Shown: one piece after another, positions 53,814-62,303 of the stretch
How the letters are laid out: each line of letters begins with the position of its first letter
Position numbering within the stretch: the first letter of the stretch is position 1
Assembly (NCBI GenBank): GCA_017612805.1
Contig: JAGAFD010000009.1
Span: 1-64,000 of the forward strand
Reading direction: 5' to 3'
DNA: 64,000 bases
Source: Bacilli bacterium
GTDB taxonomy: Bacteria > Bacillota_I > Bacilli_A > RF39 > UBA660
Made by a program: the position numbers and the translations under genes
Notes under the pieces: model-generated
What the model was told of the DNA's origin: nothing
What the model saw: only the letters and a program-made list of their open reading frames with translations
The model's database searches: none

Positions 53814-53840
53814 ATTAACTCCTCTTATTCTTCCACGCAA

Positions 53841-54050
53841 TTACATGTAACGATTCATTTGATTCATAATTTGTTTAACTTGTTTTTGACTAGGTTTTCT
53901 ACCCATACCAGACATCATTACTTCAATCATCTTTTCATTGATTGGTGGATTTTTCTTTAAATAACTTTTAAATACAATTCTTGATACTACAAATCCAATA
54001 ATTAAACCTGGAATTAAACCAATTAATATATATAAAATATCATGTAACAT
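53841..54050 (-). CDS. yneF: YneF family protein (UPF0154)
   Basis: 69 residues: N-terminal membrane helix ([18 protein letters not shown]) followed by the conserved family segment [20 protein letters not shown] and [13 protein letters not shown]. Function unknown. GGAGG precedes ATG. It follows sirA and precedes parE/parC, close to the yneE-yneF arrangement of B. subtilis. Confidence 0.9.
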   Translation of the reverse strand: MLHDILYILIGLIPGLIIGFVVSRIVFKSYLKKNPPINEKMIEVMMSGMGRKPSQKQVKQIMNQMNRYM

Positions 54051-54103
54051 TTATATCAGCCTCCAAAACAATTTTATCATAACTATACTTAAAAAAACAA
54101 CAT

Positions 54104-54505
54104 TTATAACCAAAAATAATTAATATTCTTAAAATCACAAATAAACCAATTACCGGTCTTTTTAAGTTCTTTAAAGAATGTTGGATATTCATAAGAAGAC
54201 GAAACTTTAATATAAAGATTATTTAAAAATAATTCACTATGTTCTTTACTGAAATAATCGTTAATAATATGTTTATTCTTAAATTTAAGGTAATAATCAT
54301 CATTTTTAAAAGAATTAAACAATAATAAGTTTAAATTAACTTTAGGTATTTCATTAACTAAATCATTTAATACTAAATAATTATTATTAATATTTTTGAA
54401 ATCACTTTTATAAATCGTATTTAATGTTGAAAACAAATAACTATTATTATGTTTAAAAAAATCAATTACTTCATTATCGATATTAAATAAATAATATTGA
54501 TACAT
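54104..54505 (-). CDS. sirA: SirA-like sporulation inhibitor of replication
   Basis: 133 residues. The start MYQYYLFNIDNEVIDFF and the end TFFKELKKTGNWFICDF then NINYFWL resemble B. subtilis SirA (YneE; 'FFEVLKKVSPCFLAMDF', 'RYGWL'). SirA binds DnaA and stops new rounds of replication in cells that enter sporulation. The middle is diverged. Position next to yneF is the same as in B. subtilis (yneE-yneF) and supports the call. GGTGAT precedes ATG. Confidence 0.75.
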   Translation of the reverse strand: MYQYYLFNIDNEVIDFFKHNNSYLFSTLNTIYKSDFKNINNNYLVLNDLVNEIPKVNLNLLLFNSFKNDDYYLKFKNKHIINDYFSKEHSELFLNNLYIKVSSSYEYPTFFKELKKTGNWFICDFKNINYFWL

Positions 54506-54552
54506 AGCATCACCATTTATAAAATAACTTATTTAATTTAAAAAAGATGTCA

Positions 54553-55698
54553 TTATTTGACATCTTTAATTATTTCTTCTACTAAACCATATAATTTTTG
54601 CATTGATTCTTTAGCCGTATTTTCATTAATATTGTCTCTTTTACTTAAAATAATTTTTGGTTCACGGCAAATCTTTTTTAAATAACGATTGAAGAAGAAT
54701 ACCGTTTTAAACTTTTTAGCATAATCAAGTTCAACTAAATATTTATAATTAGCATTTTCTTGACCACCACTACTATTTATTAAAATCATTGGTTTACCAA
54801 AATAAATGCATTCCGTTGTTTGAACTCCTCCTGGTTTAGTAATAACAAAGTCTGCCAGTTGTAATAATTCTGGAACATTATTACAGAATCCTAAAACAAT
54901 TACATTATCAGCATTATACTCTTCAACAAGATTGTCCGCTTTCTTCTTACACTTTTCATTCTTACCAGTTATAAAAATAACATTTAAAGGTAGATTACTT
55001 TTAATTAAACGTTTTAAATATTTTAAAGAAGCAAGGGATCCATTTCCCCCACCACCAAAGAAAACACAAGTTAAATTATCGTTATCAATTAAATATTTTT
55101 TCTTGGCTTTAATAACGTTAAAGTTATCAGGAACAACTGGATGAATAGGAATTCCAAATGGCATAATATGATCTGGTTCAATTTTACTTAAACTTAAAAT
55201 TGATTGTTTAACATCATTTGAACCAACTACATAATAATCCTTACTTCTTGGATGATTAATCCAAAATTGATGAGGATCATAATCCGTAATAATATTAACG
55301 ATTGTTGGATCAATCATGCCTTTTTTAATATATCTTTTAACTAATTCAGCACCAAAAAAATGTGTACATAAACAAATATCGGGATTAAAATCACAAATTA
55401 GTTTTTCTAATTGTTTATTCTTAAATAAATTCATCGAAATATCCGCAGATATTTTACCACTTAAATGATAATTACTTGATTGATAAACAATATTCCATAA
55501 GCTTGGGAATTTAAGCATTAATGTTTCATTAGCCCATTTAGAAAATCTTCCTAAATAAGGCATCGCATAATCTAAAACATCAATTAATAAAATCTCATAA
55601 CTATTGTTATGATCATTAAAATAATTATTTATATAATTAGCAATTGCTTTATGTCCACTACCATAAGTGGCATAAAGTAAAACCATTTTCTTTTTCAT
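54553..55698 (-). CDS. UgtP-like diacylglycerol glucosyltransferase
   Basis: 381-residue GT-B enzyme of the MGDG-synthase/UgtP family (GT28). N-terminal LLYATYGSGHKAIANYI, then NIITDYDPHQFW, SKDYYVVGSND, VFFGGGGNGS and the nucleotide-sugar site DFVITKPGGVQTTECIYFGK. It likely adds glucose or another hexose to diacylglycerol to make glycolipid anchors. GAGTGAT precedes ATG. It lies divergently from lexA. Confidence 0.88.
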   Translation of the reverse strand: MKKKMVLLYATYGSGHKAIANYINNYFNDHNNSYEILLIDVLDYAMPYLGRFSKWANETLMLKFPSLWNIVYQSSNYHLSGKISADISMNLFKNKQLEKLICDFNPDICLCTHFFGAELVKRYIKKGMIDPTIVNIITDYDPHQFWINHPRSKDYYVVGSNDVKQSILSLSKIEPDHIMPFGIPIHPVVPDNFNVIKAKKKYLIDNDNLTCVFFGGGGNGSLASLKYLKRLIKSNLPLNVIFITGKNEKCKKKADNLVEEYNADNVIVLGFCNNVPELLQLADFVITKPGGVQTTECIYFGKPMILINSSGGQENANYKYLVELDYAKKFKTVFFFNRYLKKICREPKIILSKRDNINENTAKESMQKLYGLVEEIIKDVK

Positions 55699-55777
55699 AA
55701 AATCACTCTTTATAAATCAATTATATAATAACTAAAAATAAAAGTTAAATAAAAATAACAATTATTTACTGTTTTAA

Positions 55778-55815
55778 AACATTTGTTTGACAAATGAATG
55801 ATTGTTTGTTATCAT
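55778..55815 (+). promoter_or_regulatory. lexA promoter with LexA box
   Basis: TTGACA (55787-55792), 17 bases, TATCAT (55810-55815). AACATTTGTT (55778-55787) overlaps the -35 and is the reverse complement of the recA box core, which fits autoregulation of lexA. Confidence 0.75.
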
Positions 55816-55835
55816 TGGTTTAGAGGAGTGATTAT

Positions 55836-56456
55836 ATGAATAAACCATTAACTGCCCAACAAAAAAAGGTATTAGATTACATTAAAAAATATGTTGCTGA
55901 ACATGGTTTTCCACCATCAACTCGTGAAATTGGTGCTGCCCTAGGATTATCAAGTAGTGCTACGGTTCATGTTCACTTACAAAAATTAATTAATGCCGGA
56001 GCCATCAAAAAAACTGGTTCCAAGTTTAGAACAATTGAATTACTTGTTGATAACGAATATGCTAATGCATCAGAAGATATTATTAAAGTTCCATTACTAG
56101 GAAATATTACTTGTGGTAATCCAATTGAAGCAATTGAAGTACCTAATGAATTCTTTAGTTTACCAGCTTCAATTATTCCTGGTAACAAAAAAATCTTCAC
56201 TTTAAAAGCTGAAGGTGATTCAATGGTTAATAAAGGTATCTATGATGGCGATATCGTAATCGTTGAACAAAAGAACACTTGTAATAATGGTGATATTATT
56301 GTTGCTATGGTTAATGACAATGAAGTCACTTTAAAAACCTTCTATAAAGAAGCAAATCAAATTAGATTACAACCTGAAAACGATACCATGGAACCTATGT
56401 ATTTCGATAATGTTACCGTTTTAGGTAAAGCAATCGGTTTATATCGTAAAATTTAA
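55836..56456 (+). CDS. lexA: SOS repressor LexA
   Basis: 206 residues. The N-terminal winged helix opens LTAQQKKVLDYIKKYVAEHG and has PPSTREIGAALGLSSSATVH. The C-terminal S24 protease domain carries Ser129 (AEGDSM) and Lys167 (EVTLKTFY). The autocleavage site reads Cys93-Gly94 (LGNITCGNPIEA) instead of the usual Ala-Gly; Cys-Gly is what UmuD uses. GAGGAG precedes ATG. Target boxes are visible at lexA and recA. Confidence 0.97.
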   Translation: MNKPLTAQQKKVLDYIKKYVAEHGFPPSTREIGAALGLSSSATVHVHLQKLINAGAIKKTGSKFRTIELLVDNEYANASEDIIKVPLLGNITCGNPIEAIEVPNEFFSLPASIIPGNKKIFTLKAEGDSMVNKGIYDGDIVIVEQKNTCNNGDIIVAMVNDNEVTLKTFYKEANQIRLQPENDTMEPMYFDNVTVLGKAIGLYRKI

Positions 56457-56480
56457 AAAGCAATTTATATTGCTTTTTTT
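56455..56480 (+). terminator. Terminator of lexA, first duplicated unit
   Basis: AAAAAGCAAT / ATTGCTTTTT with a short loop and T-run directly after lexA. It is repeated almost base for base at 57351. Confidence 0.8.
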
Positions 56481-56502
56481 AATGCCCTATTTTATAATAA
56501 GC
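56474..56502 (+). promoter_or_regulatory. Promoter of paralogue 1
   Basis: TTGCTT-17-TATAAT, with the -35 lying in the 3' arm of the terminator. The same promoter is repeated before paralogue 2 at about 57366-57392. Confidence 0.6.
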
Positions 56503-56523
56503 AGCATTAAAGAGGTGTTATAT

Positions 56524-57351
56524 TTGAAATTTTATCGTATTAAACCAATTTCATTATTTAGTTCACTAGGAGAAAATCAAAATCCCAAATTATATGCAGA
56601 AGAAATCTATTTTAATGCTGGTTACATTGTAAAAAGTAATGAACCTGCTAATAAATGGGTTAACCTAAACAATATTGCTAGCAAAGTTAAAAATGATGGA
56701 AAATACTTTTATTTCTTTCCTGAAGACGCAATTAAAATGGGTTGCTATACGCATCATTTTGATTTTATATTTAAATTAATGGAATATGACTTTCCTGAAG
56801 ATATTGCTTTTAAATTAATTGGTAATGGTTACTACATTGAAAATGATGGAAAAAAACTAATTCCCGAAACCCTTATTGAATATCAAGATATGGGTGATAA
56901 AGTAATTAATTCGAGTACCTTTACCAACAAAGAAAAAATGGCAATATTAAAAGAATCAATAAAAGAACCATATAACCGTTTACATCGTAATTTAGACTGG
57001 TATAAAGAGCAAGATTTTGAAACCGTTTATAAAGATTTATGTAAAACCGATCGCAGCTTATTTGGTGCTCATCTAATTAATCAATATTGTAAAAAGCAAG
57101 ATTTTGATTTAATTAGTAATCCCCAAGCAACTACTAATAGTTGGACTATAAATTCTTACTATAATAAAACTGGAACAATTGATGAAACATATGCTAGAAA
57201 TATCGATTATTTAAAAGAATATCATTTACCATTATTCTTAGATGAAGAAGCAATTCATGATCGTGAATTAATAAATAATGAAATAATGAATAATGATGTT
57301 CCATTAGTTAAAAAACTAATTAATGATTATCATCAAAAGTATCATAACTAA
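56524..57351 (+). CDS. Unknown protein, tandem paralogue 1
   Basis: 275 residues, beginning with TTG at 56524 after AGAGGTG; the start at 56470 would lie inside the terminator. Opens KFYRIKPISLF and has YFNAGYIVKSN, DGKYFYFFPEDAIKMG, MEYDFPEDIAFKLIGNGYYI, PETLIEYQDMG and NSWTINSYY. Soluble, mixed alpha/beta, no signal. I do not recognise the family. The conserved Arg in YR near the start, the aromatic 'KYFxFFPExAI' block and the 'ETLIEY' block might be the spaced R-S/Y-E pattern of ADP-ribosyltransferase-like folds, but that is a guess. It is a tandem duplicate of the next gene. Confidence 0.75.
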   Translation: MKFYRIKPISLFSSLGENQNPKLYAEEIYFNAGYIVKSNEPANKWVNLNNIASKVKNDGKYFYFFPEDAIKMGCYTHHFDFIFKLMEYDFPEDIAFKLIGNGYYIENDGKKLIPETLIEYQDMGDKVINSSTFTNKEKMAILKESIKEPYNRLHRNLDWYKEQDFETVYKDLCKTDRSLFGAHLINQYCKKQDFDLISNPQATTNSWTINSYYNKTGTIDETYARNIDYLKEYHLPLFLDEEAIHDRELINNEIMNNDVPLVKKLINDYHQKYHN

Positions 57352-57376
57352 AAAGCAATTTATATTGCTTTTTTTT
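57351..57376 (+). terminator. Terminator, second duplicated unit
   Basis: AAAAAGCAATTTATATTGCT followed by a long T-run, nearly identical to 56455. The following 45 bases, to the ribosome site AGAGGTG, also match. Confidence 0.8.
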
Positions 57377-57418
57377 ATGCCCTATTCTATAATAAGCACC
57401 ATTAAAGAGGTGTTTTGA

Positions 57419-58255
57419 ATGAAGTTATACCGTGCTGTACCGATAGCCTTATTTACAGAATATTCTGATAACCAAATTAAATTCCCTTATGTTGAAGATT
57501 TCTATGCTCATGCTGGGTATATCAAAAGAGGTTCACATCGTGCCGATACATGGGAATCTAATAGTTTAGCAGAACATGTTATAACCGATGGTAAATATTT
57601 TGCCTTCTTCCCTGAACACGCCATCCAAATTGGAAATTTAATATACCCAAATGAATATCTTTTAAAAATTATTGAGTATGATTTTCCTGAAGATATTATC
57701 TTTCAGTTAGTTGGAAACGGTTATTATATTGCTAATGGTAATTCCATAGATTATCCCGAAACCTTAATTGAATATGATAATATTTCTGGTAAAAGACTAT
57801 GGGCCAGTAACCTTACAAAAGCAGAAAAACTAACAATGTTAAAAGCTTCATTACATGAAACCTTTAAACGTATTCAAAGTATTAAAGAATTTGCATTTTA
57901 TCATGGATTAAGTGATGAAGAAATATTTAAAGCTTTAAGTAAAAAAGATTTTATTGATTTTATAACTGGTCATGATCTTTTAAAAGCCACCCTTAAAAAA
58001 GAATCGCGATTAATCCACGCACCAAATAACATTATTAACAGTTGGACTATTACCACTAAACTTCATGGTTCACGCTTAGATAATAATCAATTATTTGAAA
58101 ATAATTACGAATACCTAACTAATAATCATCTTAACCTAGTTTTAAATCATGAAGCCGAAAACTTACGTAATTATTTTAATAATGCTATTAAAAATAAAGA
58201 AATTGATGAAGCTCAAAAACTAATTAATGAATATCACCAAAAATTTCATAATTAA
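57419..58255 (+). CDS. Unknown protein, tandem paralogue 2
   Basis: 278 residues, related along its whole length to paralogue 1. Opens MKLYRAVPIALFTEY and has FYAHAGYIKRGSHRADTW, DGKYFAFFPEHAIQIG, IEYDFPEDIIFQLVGNGYYI, PETLIEYDNI and NSWTITTKL, ending INEYHQKFHN. Shared blocks mark the likely functional core. It has its own ATG after AGAGGTG, own promoter and own terminator, so the two genes are separate transcription units made by duplication of gene plus control region. Function unknown. Confidence 0.75.
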   Translation: MKLYRAVPIALFTEYSDNQIKFPYVEDFYAHAGYIKRGSHRADTWESNSLAEHVITDGKYFAFFPEHAIQIGNLIYPNEYLLKIIEYDFPEDIIFQLVGNGYYIANGNSIDYPETLIEYDNISGKRLWASNLTKAEKLTMLKASLHETFKRIQSIKEFAFYHGLSDEEIFKALSKKDFIDFITGHDLLKATLKKESRLIHAPNNIINSWTITTKLHGSRLDNNQLFENNYEYLTNNHLNLVLNHEAENLRNYFNNAIKNKEIDEAQKLINEYHQKFHN

Positions 58256-58278
58256 AACTACACATAAGTGTAGTTTTT
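58253..58278. terminator. Bidirectional terminator
   Basis: AAACTACAC / GTGTAGTTT with an ATAA loop and T-runs on both strands, between convergent genes. Confidence 0.85.
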
Positions 58279-58629
58279 TTATTTATTAATTTTATTCATT
58301 TTATTGATACTGCATTCCCTACATCTAAACTCTGGATGTTTATCTTCACTACGATCATAGTTACCCCAAGAAACAATACGATATCCCTTACCCTCTTTTT
58401 TACAATCAGCACATACTACTTTATCTTTTATTTCCCATAATGGAACATCAGATTTTTTCTTAAAGATAATTTTATCAATCCAAAAGAAGATTAAACCACC
58501 AATTAGGTTAGCAATAATCGTTGCCCACAACGTATTCATATTAGCTAAAAGTTTAAGTACAATCGCCAAAATTGGCGTACTTAATTGCCATCTAATTAAA
58601 TATAGACTGTATTTTTTTAAAAGTTTCAT
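58279..58629 (-). CDS. Small membrane protein with zinc-ribbon-like tail
   Basis: 116 residues. Two hydrophobic helices (TPILAIVLKLLANMNTLWAT; IANLIGGLIFFWI) resemble a GtrA-like or small integral membrane domain, followed by a Cys tail VVCADCKKEG and FRCRECSINKM: two CxxC pairs, probably zinc-binding. TGGTGAT precedes ATG at 58629. The terminator at 58656 separates it from the rhomboid gene. No named family recognised. Confidence 0.65.
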   Translation of the reverse strand: MKLLKKYSLYLIRWQLSTPILAIVLKLLANMNTLWATIIANLIGGLIFFWIDKIIFKKKSDVPLWEIKDKVVCADCKKEGKGYRIVSWGNYDRSEDKHPEFRCRECSINKMNKINK

Positions 58630-58655
58630 ATTATCACCATTTTCATTATACAACA

Positions 58656-58681
58656 AAAAAACTAACATTAAGTTAGTTTTT
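58656..58681 (-). terminator. Terminator of the rhomboid gene
   Basis: AAAACTAAC / GTTAGTTTT with a 5-base loop and a minus-strand T-run after the stop at 58680. Confidence 0.8.
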
Positions 58682-59825
58682 ATCTAAAAAATAAGAAATA
58701 TATTAAAATACCTAGATATAAGATACATAATATTAAACCATTTACTTGATCGGATACTTTTGTTTTACCTTTTAATCCCACCATCTTCGTTACTAAATAA
58801 CCACCAATTAATCCCCCAATATGACTAGCATTATCAATACCTGGTATCATAAAACCAATAAGTAAGTTAGCAATAATAATGGGAATAACTTGTGTTTTTA
58901 AAACACTATGGAAAAATACACGATAGTGATATCCAAAATAAACAAATGATCCTAGTAAACCAAATATTGCTCCACTAGCACCAACTGATAAGTTATTTGA
59001 AAATATACATGATAATAGTGAACCAAAAATACCACTTAATAAGAAGATTAATAAATAACGCCATTTACCAACATAAGTTTCAATTTGACCACCAATTATT
59101 TTTAATGAATACATGTTTACTAATAAATGAATCAAACCAGCATGTAAGAAAACTGAGGTTAATAAACGATATACCTCCCCATCCTTAACTGCTTCATTAT
59201 AATTAGCACCAAACAAGAAAAAAGTTTGATTATCTAAAGTTCCCTTACTTACAATTAACATTACGATAAAAACTACAATATTAATAGCAATTAATAAGTT
59301 AGTAATAATTTCGGTTTTAGGTTTAAAAACTTCATCATAGAATTTATTTTCTTTTTCATTCTTCTTCGAAATATCATCAGTTGATTTAATAATTAAATCA
59401 ACACCTTTAATATCTTCCATTAAATTATCTTTAATACTTGGAAAAGTTTCTACTAATAACTTTTTCTTTTTAATTGATTTAACACTATCAATATATAAAG
59501 AATTAATATTTTTATCATCTTTTAATACAACATCATCACCAACGTTTAACATAATATTTAAGGTATTCATTTTAAATGATAATGTTTTTTTCTTAATTTG
59601 TTTCATAATATTCTTTATTTTAAATAATTCAAAATCAAATTGATCATTATTATGAACATAATGAGTAGAAATACGAATAATACGATAAGGAGCCTTATCA
59701 TTAGCTAACCATATTTCATCATTAACTCCATTTACTACAATGGGCGTATAATTTTCATGGGTAATAAAATAATGTGATAAACGTAGAAGAATTTCATCAT
59801 ACTTAGTGATGTTTACATCATTCAA
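58680..59825 (-). CDS. Rhomboid intramembrane serine protease (YqgP-like)
   Basis: 381 residues. A cytoplasmic N-terminal domain (about 1-170) is followed by about seven membrane helices. The catalytic dyad is Ser in VGASGAIFGLLGS and His in ASHIGGLIGGY; the HxxxN-type LIHLLVNMYSL block is also seen. Cleaves membrane proteins within the bilayer; B. subtilis YqgP acts in membrane-protein quality control. GGAGG lies 8 bases before TTG at 59825; the TTG at 59840 overlaps the ribosome site. Confidence 0.9.
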   Translation of the reverse strand: MNDVNITKYDEILLRLSHYFITHENYTPIVVNGVNDEIWLANDKAPYRIIRISTHYVHNNDQFDFELFKIKNIMKQIKKKTLSFKMNTLNIMLNVGDDVVLKDDKNINSLYIDSVKSIKKKKLLVETFPSIKDNLMEDIKGVDLIIKSTDDISKKNEKENKFYDEVFKPKTEIITNLLIAINIVVFIVMLIVSKGTLDNQTFFLFGANYNEAVKDGEVYRLLTSVFLHAGLIHLLVNMYSLKIIGGQIETYVGKWRYLLIFLLSGIFGSLLSCIFSNNLSVGASGAIFGLLGSFVYFGYHYRVFFHSVLKTQVIPIIIANLLIGFMIPGIDNASHIGGLIGGYLVTKMVGLKGKTKVSDQVNGLILCILYLGILIYFLFFR

Positions 59826-59843
59826 ATTAATCGCCTCCAATAA

Positions 59844-60746
59844 CTATATTTTTTCATATTCTTCTAAATTGTCAATAAATTTTTGAAATTCATTTGGTAG
59901 TGGTGCATCAAATTCTAAAGCTTCTTTAGTAATGGGATGAACAAATTCTAAATGTGCTGAATGCAAAAATTGTCCAAACTTAGTAGCTTTAGCATTTGTA
60001 TATACTGGATCATTATAAACGGGATAGCCAATATATTTCATATGTACTCTAATTTGATGTGTACGACCAGTTTTTAGACTACATTTAACTAATGTATAAC
60101 CAATATATCTTTTTAATACTTTCATTTCAGTAATAGCATCTTTACTATTCTTATCGGTAACCGTAAACATTTTACGATTATTAGAGTCTCTTCCAATTGG
60201 AGCATTAATCGTTGCAGATGCATGTGGAAATTCCCCAACTAAAAGTGCTATATAATCTCTTTTAATAGTTTTATTTTTAAATCCTTCCGCAAGCAGTGGA
60301 TGTACTTTATTATCTTTACAAACAATCATTAAACCAGAAGTATCTTTATCAATACGATGAACTATTCCTAAACGATTATCCCCAGATACATCGCTTAAAT
60401 CCTTAGTATAATACATTAAGCCATTAACTAAAGTTTGATCATAATTCCCTGCTCCAGGATGGACCGTTAAACCCGATGGTTTATTAATCACCATTAAATA
60501 ACGATCTTCATATAAAATATCTAAATCCATTTTTGTAGGAACTACATCCATTACGGGTTTTTCATAATCTAATAGTTCTATTACATCATCATCTTTAAGT
60601 AATAATGATGCTTTAGCAACCCTACCATTAACTAATACACAATCACTTTTAATTCTTCTAGTAACTTCACTTCGGGATTCCTCTAATATTGTTGTTAAGT
60701 ATTGATCTAATCGTGTTTTTTCATTAACTTTTACTTGGTACTTCAT
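59844..60746 (-). CDS. 23S rRNA pseudouridine synthase RluD-like
   Basis: 300 residues. N-terminal S4 domain (TRLDQYLTTILEESRSEVTR cut at its core) and a pseudouridine synthase domain with the catalytic RLGIVHRIDKDTSGLMI (Asp of HRID), then LKTGRTHQIRVH. Modifies uridines in 23S rRNA. AGAGG lies 7 bases before ATG at 60746, and the gene overlaps the end of lspA. The same lspA-ylyB(rluD) order occurs in B. subtilis. Confidence 0.92.
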   Translation of the reverse strand: MKYQVKVNEKTRLDQYLTTILEESRSEVTRRIKSDCVLVNGRVAKASLLLKDDDVIELLDYEKPVMDVVPTKMDLDILYEDRYLMVINKPSGLTVHPGAGNYDQTLVNGLMYYTKDLSDVSGDNRLGIVHRIDKDTSGLMIVCKDNKVHPLLAEGFKNKTIKRDYIALLVGEFPHASATINAPIGRDSNNRKMFTVTDKNSKDAITEMKVLKRYIGYTLVKCSLKTGRTHQIRVHMKYIGYPVYNDPVYTNAKATKFGQFLHSAHLEFVHPITKEALEFDAPLPNEFQKFIDNLEEYEKI

Positions 60747-61197
60747 TAGAATCCTCTTTCCTAAAAATGGCAATAATTATTAAAATAACCCCAATTACGA
60801 TAAAACTATCAGCAACATTAAATACCGGATAATCAAAATTAATAATTTTAAAATCAATAAAATCACGAACATATCCTAAGATAACACGATCAATTAAATT
60901 ACCAATAATACCACCATAAACAAAACCAAAAGCTAGCAAATTTCTTTTATTATTTTTAAAGCTTTTCATATAACCATAGATTAATGATAATAAAATAATA
61001 CTAATTAAAATAATAATAAATCTTTTGTTATCAAGCATGTTAAAAGCAACCCCATAATTCTTAACATAGGTAAAGTATAAAACTTTTTTTATTAATGTAA
61101 TTCCACTACTACTTATAAAATGACTAGCTAAAAACTTAGTTACTTGATCAATTAATACGATTACTGATGCAATAATAATTAATAACTTCTTGCTCAT
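60724..61197 (-). CDS. lspA: Lipoprotein signal peptidase II
   Basis: 157 residues, four membrane helices. Catalytic aspartates in GGIIGNLIDRVILGYVRDFI and VFNVADSFIVIG. Removes signal peptides from prolipoproteins after lipidation. GGTGAT precedes ATG. It overlaps rluD by 23 bases. Confidence 0.95.
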   Translation of the reverse strand: MSKKLLIIIASVIVLIDQVTKFLASHFISSSGITLIKKVLYFTYVKNYGVAFNMLDNKRFIIILISIILLSLIYGYMKSFKNNKRNLLAFGFVYGGIIGNLIDRVILGYVRDFIDFKIINFDYPVFNVADSFIVIGVILIIIAIFRKEDSNEVPSKS

Positions 61198-61220
61198 TTA
61201 AAATCACCAATATTATTTTA

Positions 61221-61445
61221 TCATATATTTACTAAAATTACATCTTCTCCAATCTTAATAATTTCACTAATTTTTAAAATACTATCATTACTTCCTTTAA
61301 AGATATTCCGAAACATATTTTTTTCTTCAATATAAATGCCGGTTATAAAACCCTCATTATTTATTTCAACATCAATTATTTTTCCTAAACATTTACCACT
61401 TTTAACACTAATAATATCTTTTAGTTGTAATTCCGATAAACGCAT
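61221..61445 (-). CDS. YlmC/YmxH family sporulation-associated protein
   Basis: 74 residues forming a PRC-barrel: MRLSELQLKDIISVKSGKCL, GKIIDVEINNEGFITGIYIE and EIIKIGEDVILVNI. Members lie next to sigG or in dapG/spoVF regions in spore-formers; B. subtilis ylmC is near sigG. Function poorly known. GGTGAT precedes ATG. It follows sigG by 27 bases. Confidence 0.85.
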   Translation of the reverse strand: MRLSELQLKDIISVKSGKCLGKIIDVEINNEGFITGIYIEEKNMFRNIFKGSNDSILKISEIIKIGEDVILVNI

Positions 61446-61472
61446 ATTATCACCTATCTAAATATATTAAAA

Positions 61473-62246
61473 TTATTTTAAAACTTTCTTTAAGGTTTTA
61501 ATCGCACTAGCTTCAATTCTTGATACTTGTGCTTGACTAATTCCTAAACTAGCTGCAATTTCCACTTGCGTTTTACCATATAAATATCTTGATAGAATAA
61601 TATCTTTTTCACGTTTTTTAATGTGCTTTAAAGCTTTCTTTAAACTAATAAGGGAATCTTTATCTTGTAAATAATCTTTATTATCTTTAATTTGATCAGC
61701 TAAATATATGGTATCACCACCATCATCATAAATTGGTTGATAAATCGATACTGGCTTTTGTAAACTATCTAATACTTCTTTAATTTTATATTCCGGTATT
61801 GAAAAATAGTTTGCTATTTCTTCATAAGTGGGATATATCCCATTAAGCGTTAAATACTCTTCTTGAAACTTAATTATTTTATAAGCTAAATCTTTAGTAC
61901 CACGACTTACCCTTAATAAATAATCATCACGGGTATATCGTTTAATCTCTCCAATAATTAACGGTACTGCATAAGTTGATAATTTTAAATTATATGATAA
62001 ATCAAAATTATCAATCGCTTTTAATAAACCAATCATCCCTTGATGAAATAAATCATCCATATTATATTTATCACTATTAAATCTTTTTAAGATCGATAAT
62101 ACTAACCGAATATTCCCATATACTAATCGCTCTCTAGCTTCACTATTTCCTTGGTGCATTGCTTTAAACAATTCAATTACTTCCTTATGGCTTAATTTGG
62201 GTAATTTGTTGGTATCAATTCCCGTTATATTAACTTTATAATTCAT
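61473..62246 (-). CDS. sigG: Forespore sigma factor G
   Basis: 257-residue sigma-70 family factor. The opening VNITGIDTNKLPKLSHKEV is nearly diagnostic for sigma-G (B. subtilis VEICGVDTSKLP). Region 2 DNFDLSYNLKLSTYAVPLII and region 4 YGKTQVEIAASLGISQAQVS are normal; PVSIYQPIYDDGGDTIYLAD is also a sigma-G hallmark. It drives late forespore genes. ATG at 62246 follows GGAAAGGGG through a T-run; that ribosome site is in a hairpin. ylmC follows and sigE lies 1.6 kb upstream. Confidence 0.95.
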   Translation of the reverse strand: MNYKVNITGIDTNKLPKLSHKEVIELFKAMHQGNSEARERLVYGNIRLVLSILKRFNSDKYNMDDLFHQGMIGLLKAIDNFDLSYNLKLSTYAVPLIIGEIKRYTRDDYLLRVSRGTKDLAYKIIKFQEEYLTLNGIYPTYEEIANYFSIPEYKIKEVLDSLQKPVSIYQPIYDDGGDTIYLADQIKDNKDYLQDKDSLISLKKALKHIKKREKDIILSRYLYGKTQVEIAASLGISQAQVSRIEASAIKTLKKVLK

Positions 62247-62252
62247 AAAAAA

Positions 62253-62301
62253 AATACCCCTTTCCACAATTATATTGGGAAAGAAGTATTTATTTTATGC
62301 A
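62253..62301 (-). promoter_or_regulatory. sigG leader: terminator/RBS hairpin with internal promoter
   Basis: Minus strand: AATACTTCTTTCC (62290-62278) pairs with GGAAAGGGGTATT (62265-62253; 2-base mismatch) and is followed by T8 and the ATG. GGAAAGGGG is the ribosome site. TGCATA (62301-62296), 18 bases, CAATATA (62277-62271) fits a sigma-F/G-type promoter whose start near 62264 would exclude the 5' arm. Read-through mRNA is then silent, while mRNA from the internal promoter is translated. Confidence 0.65.
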
Positions 62302-62303
62302 AA

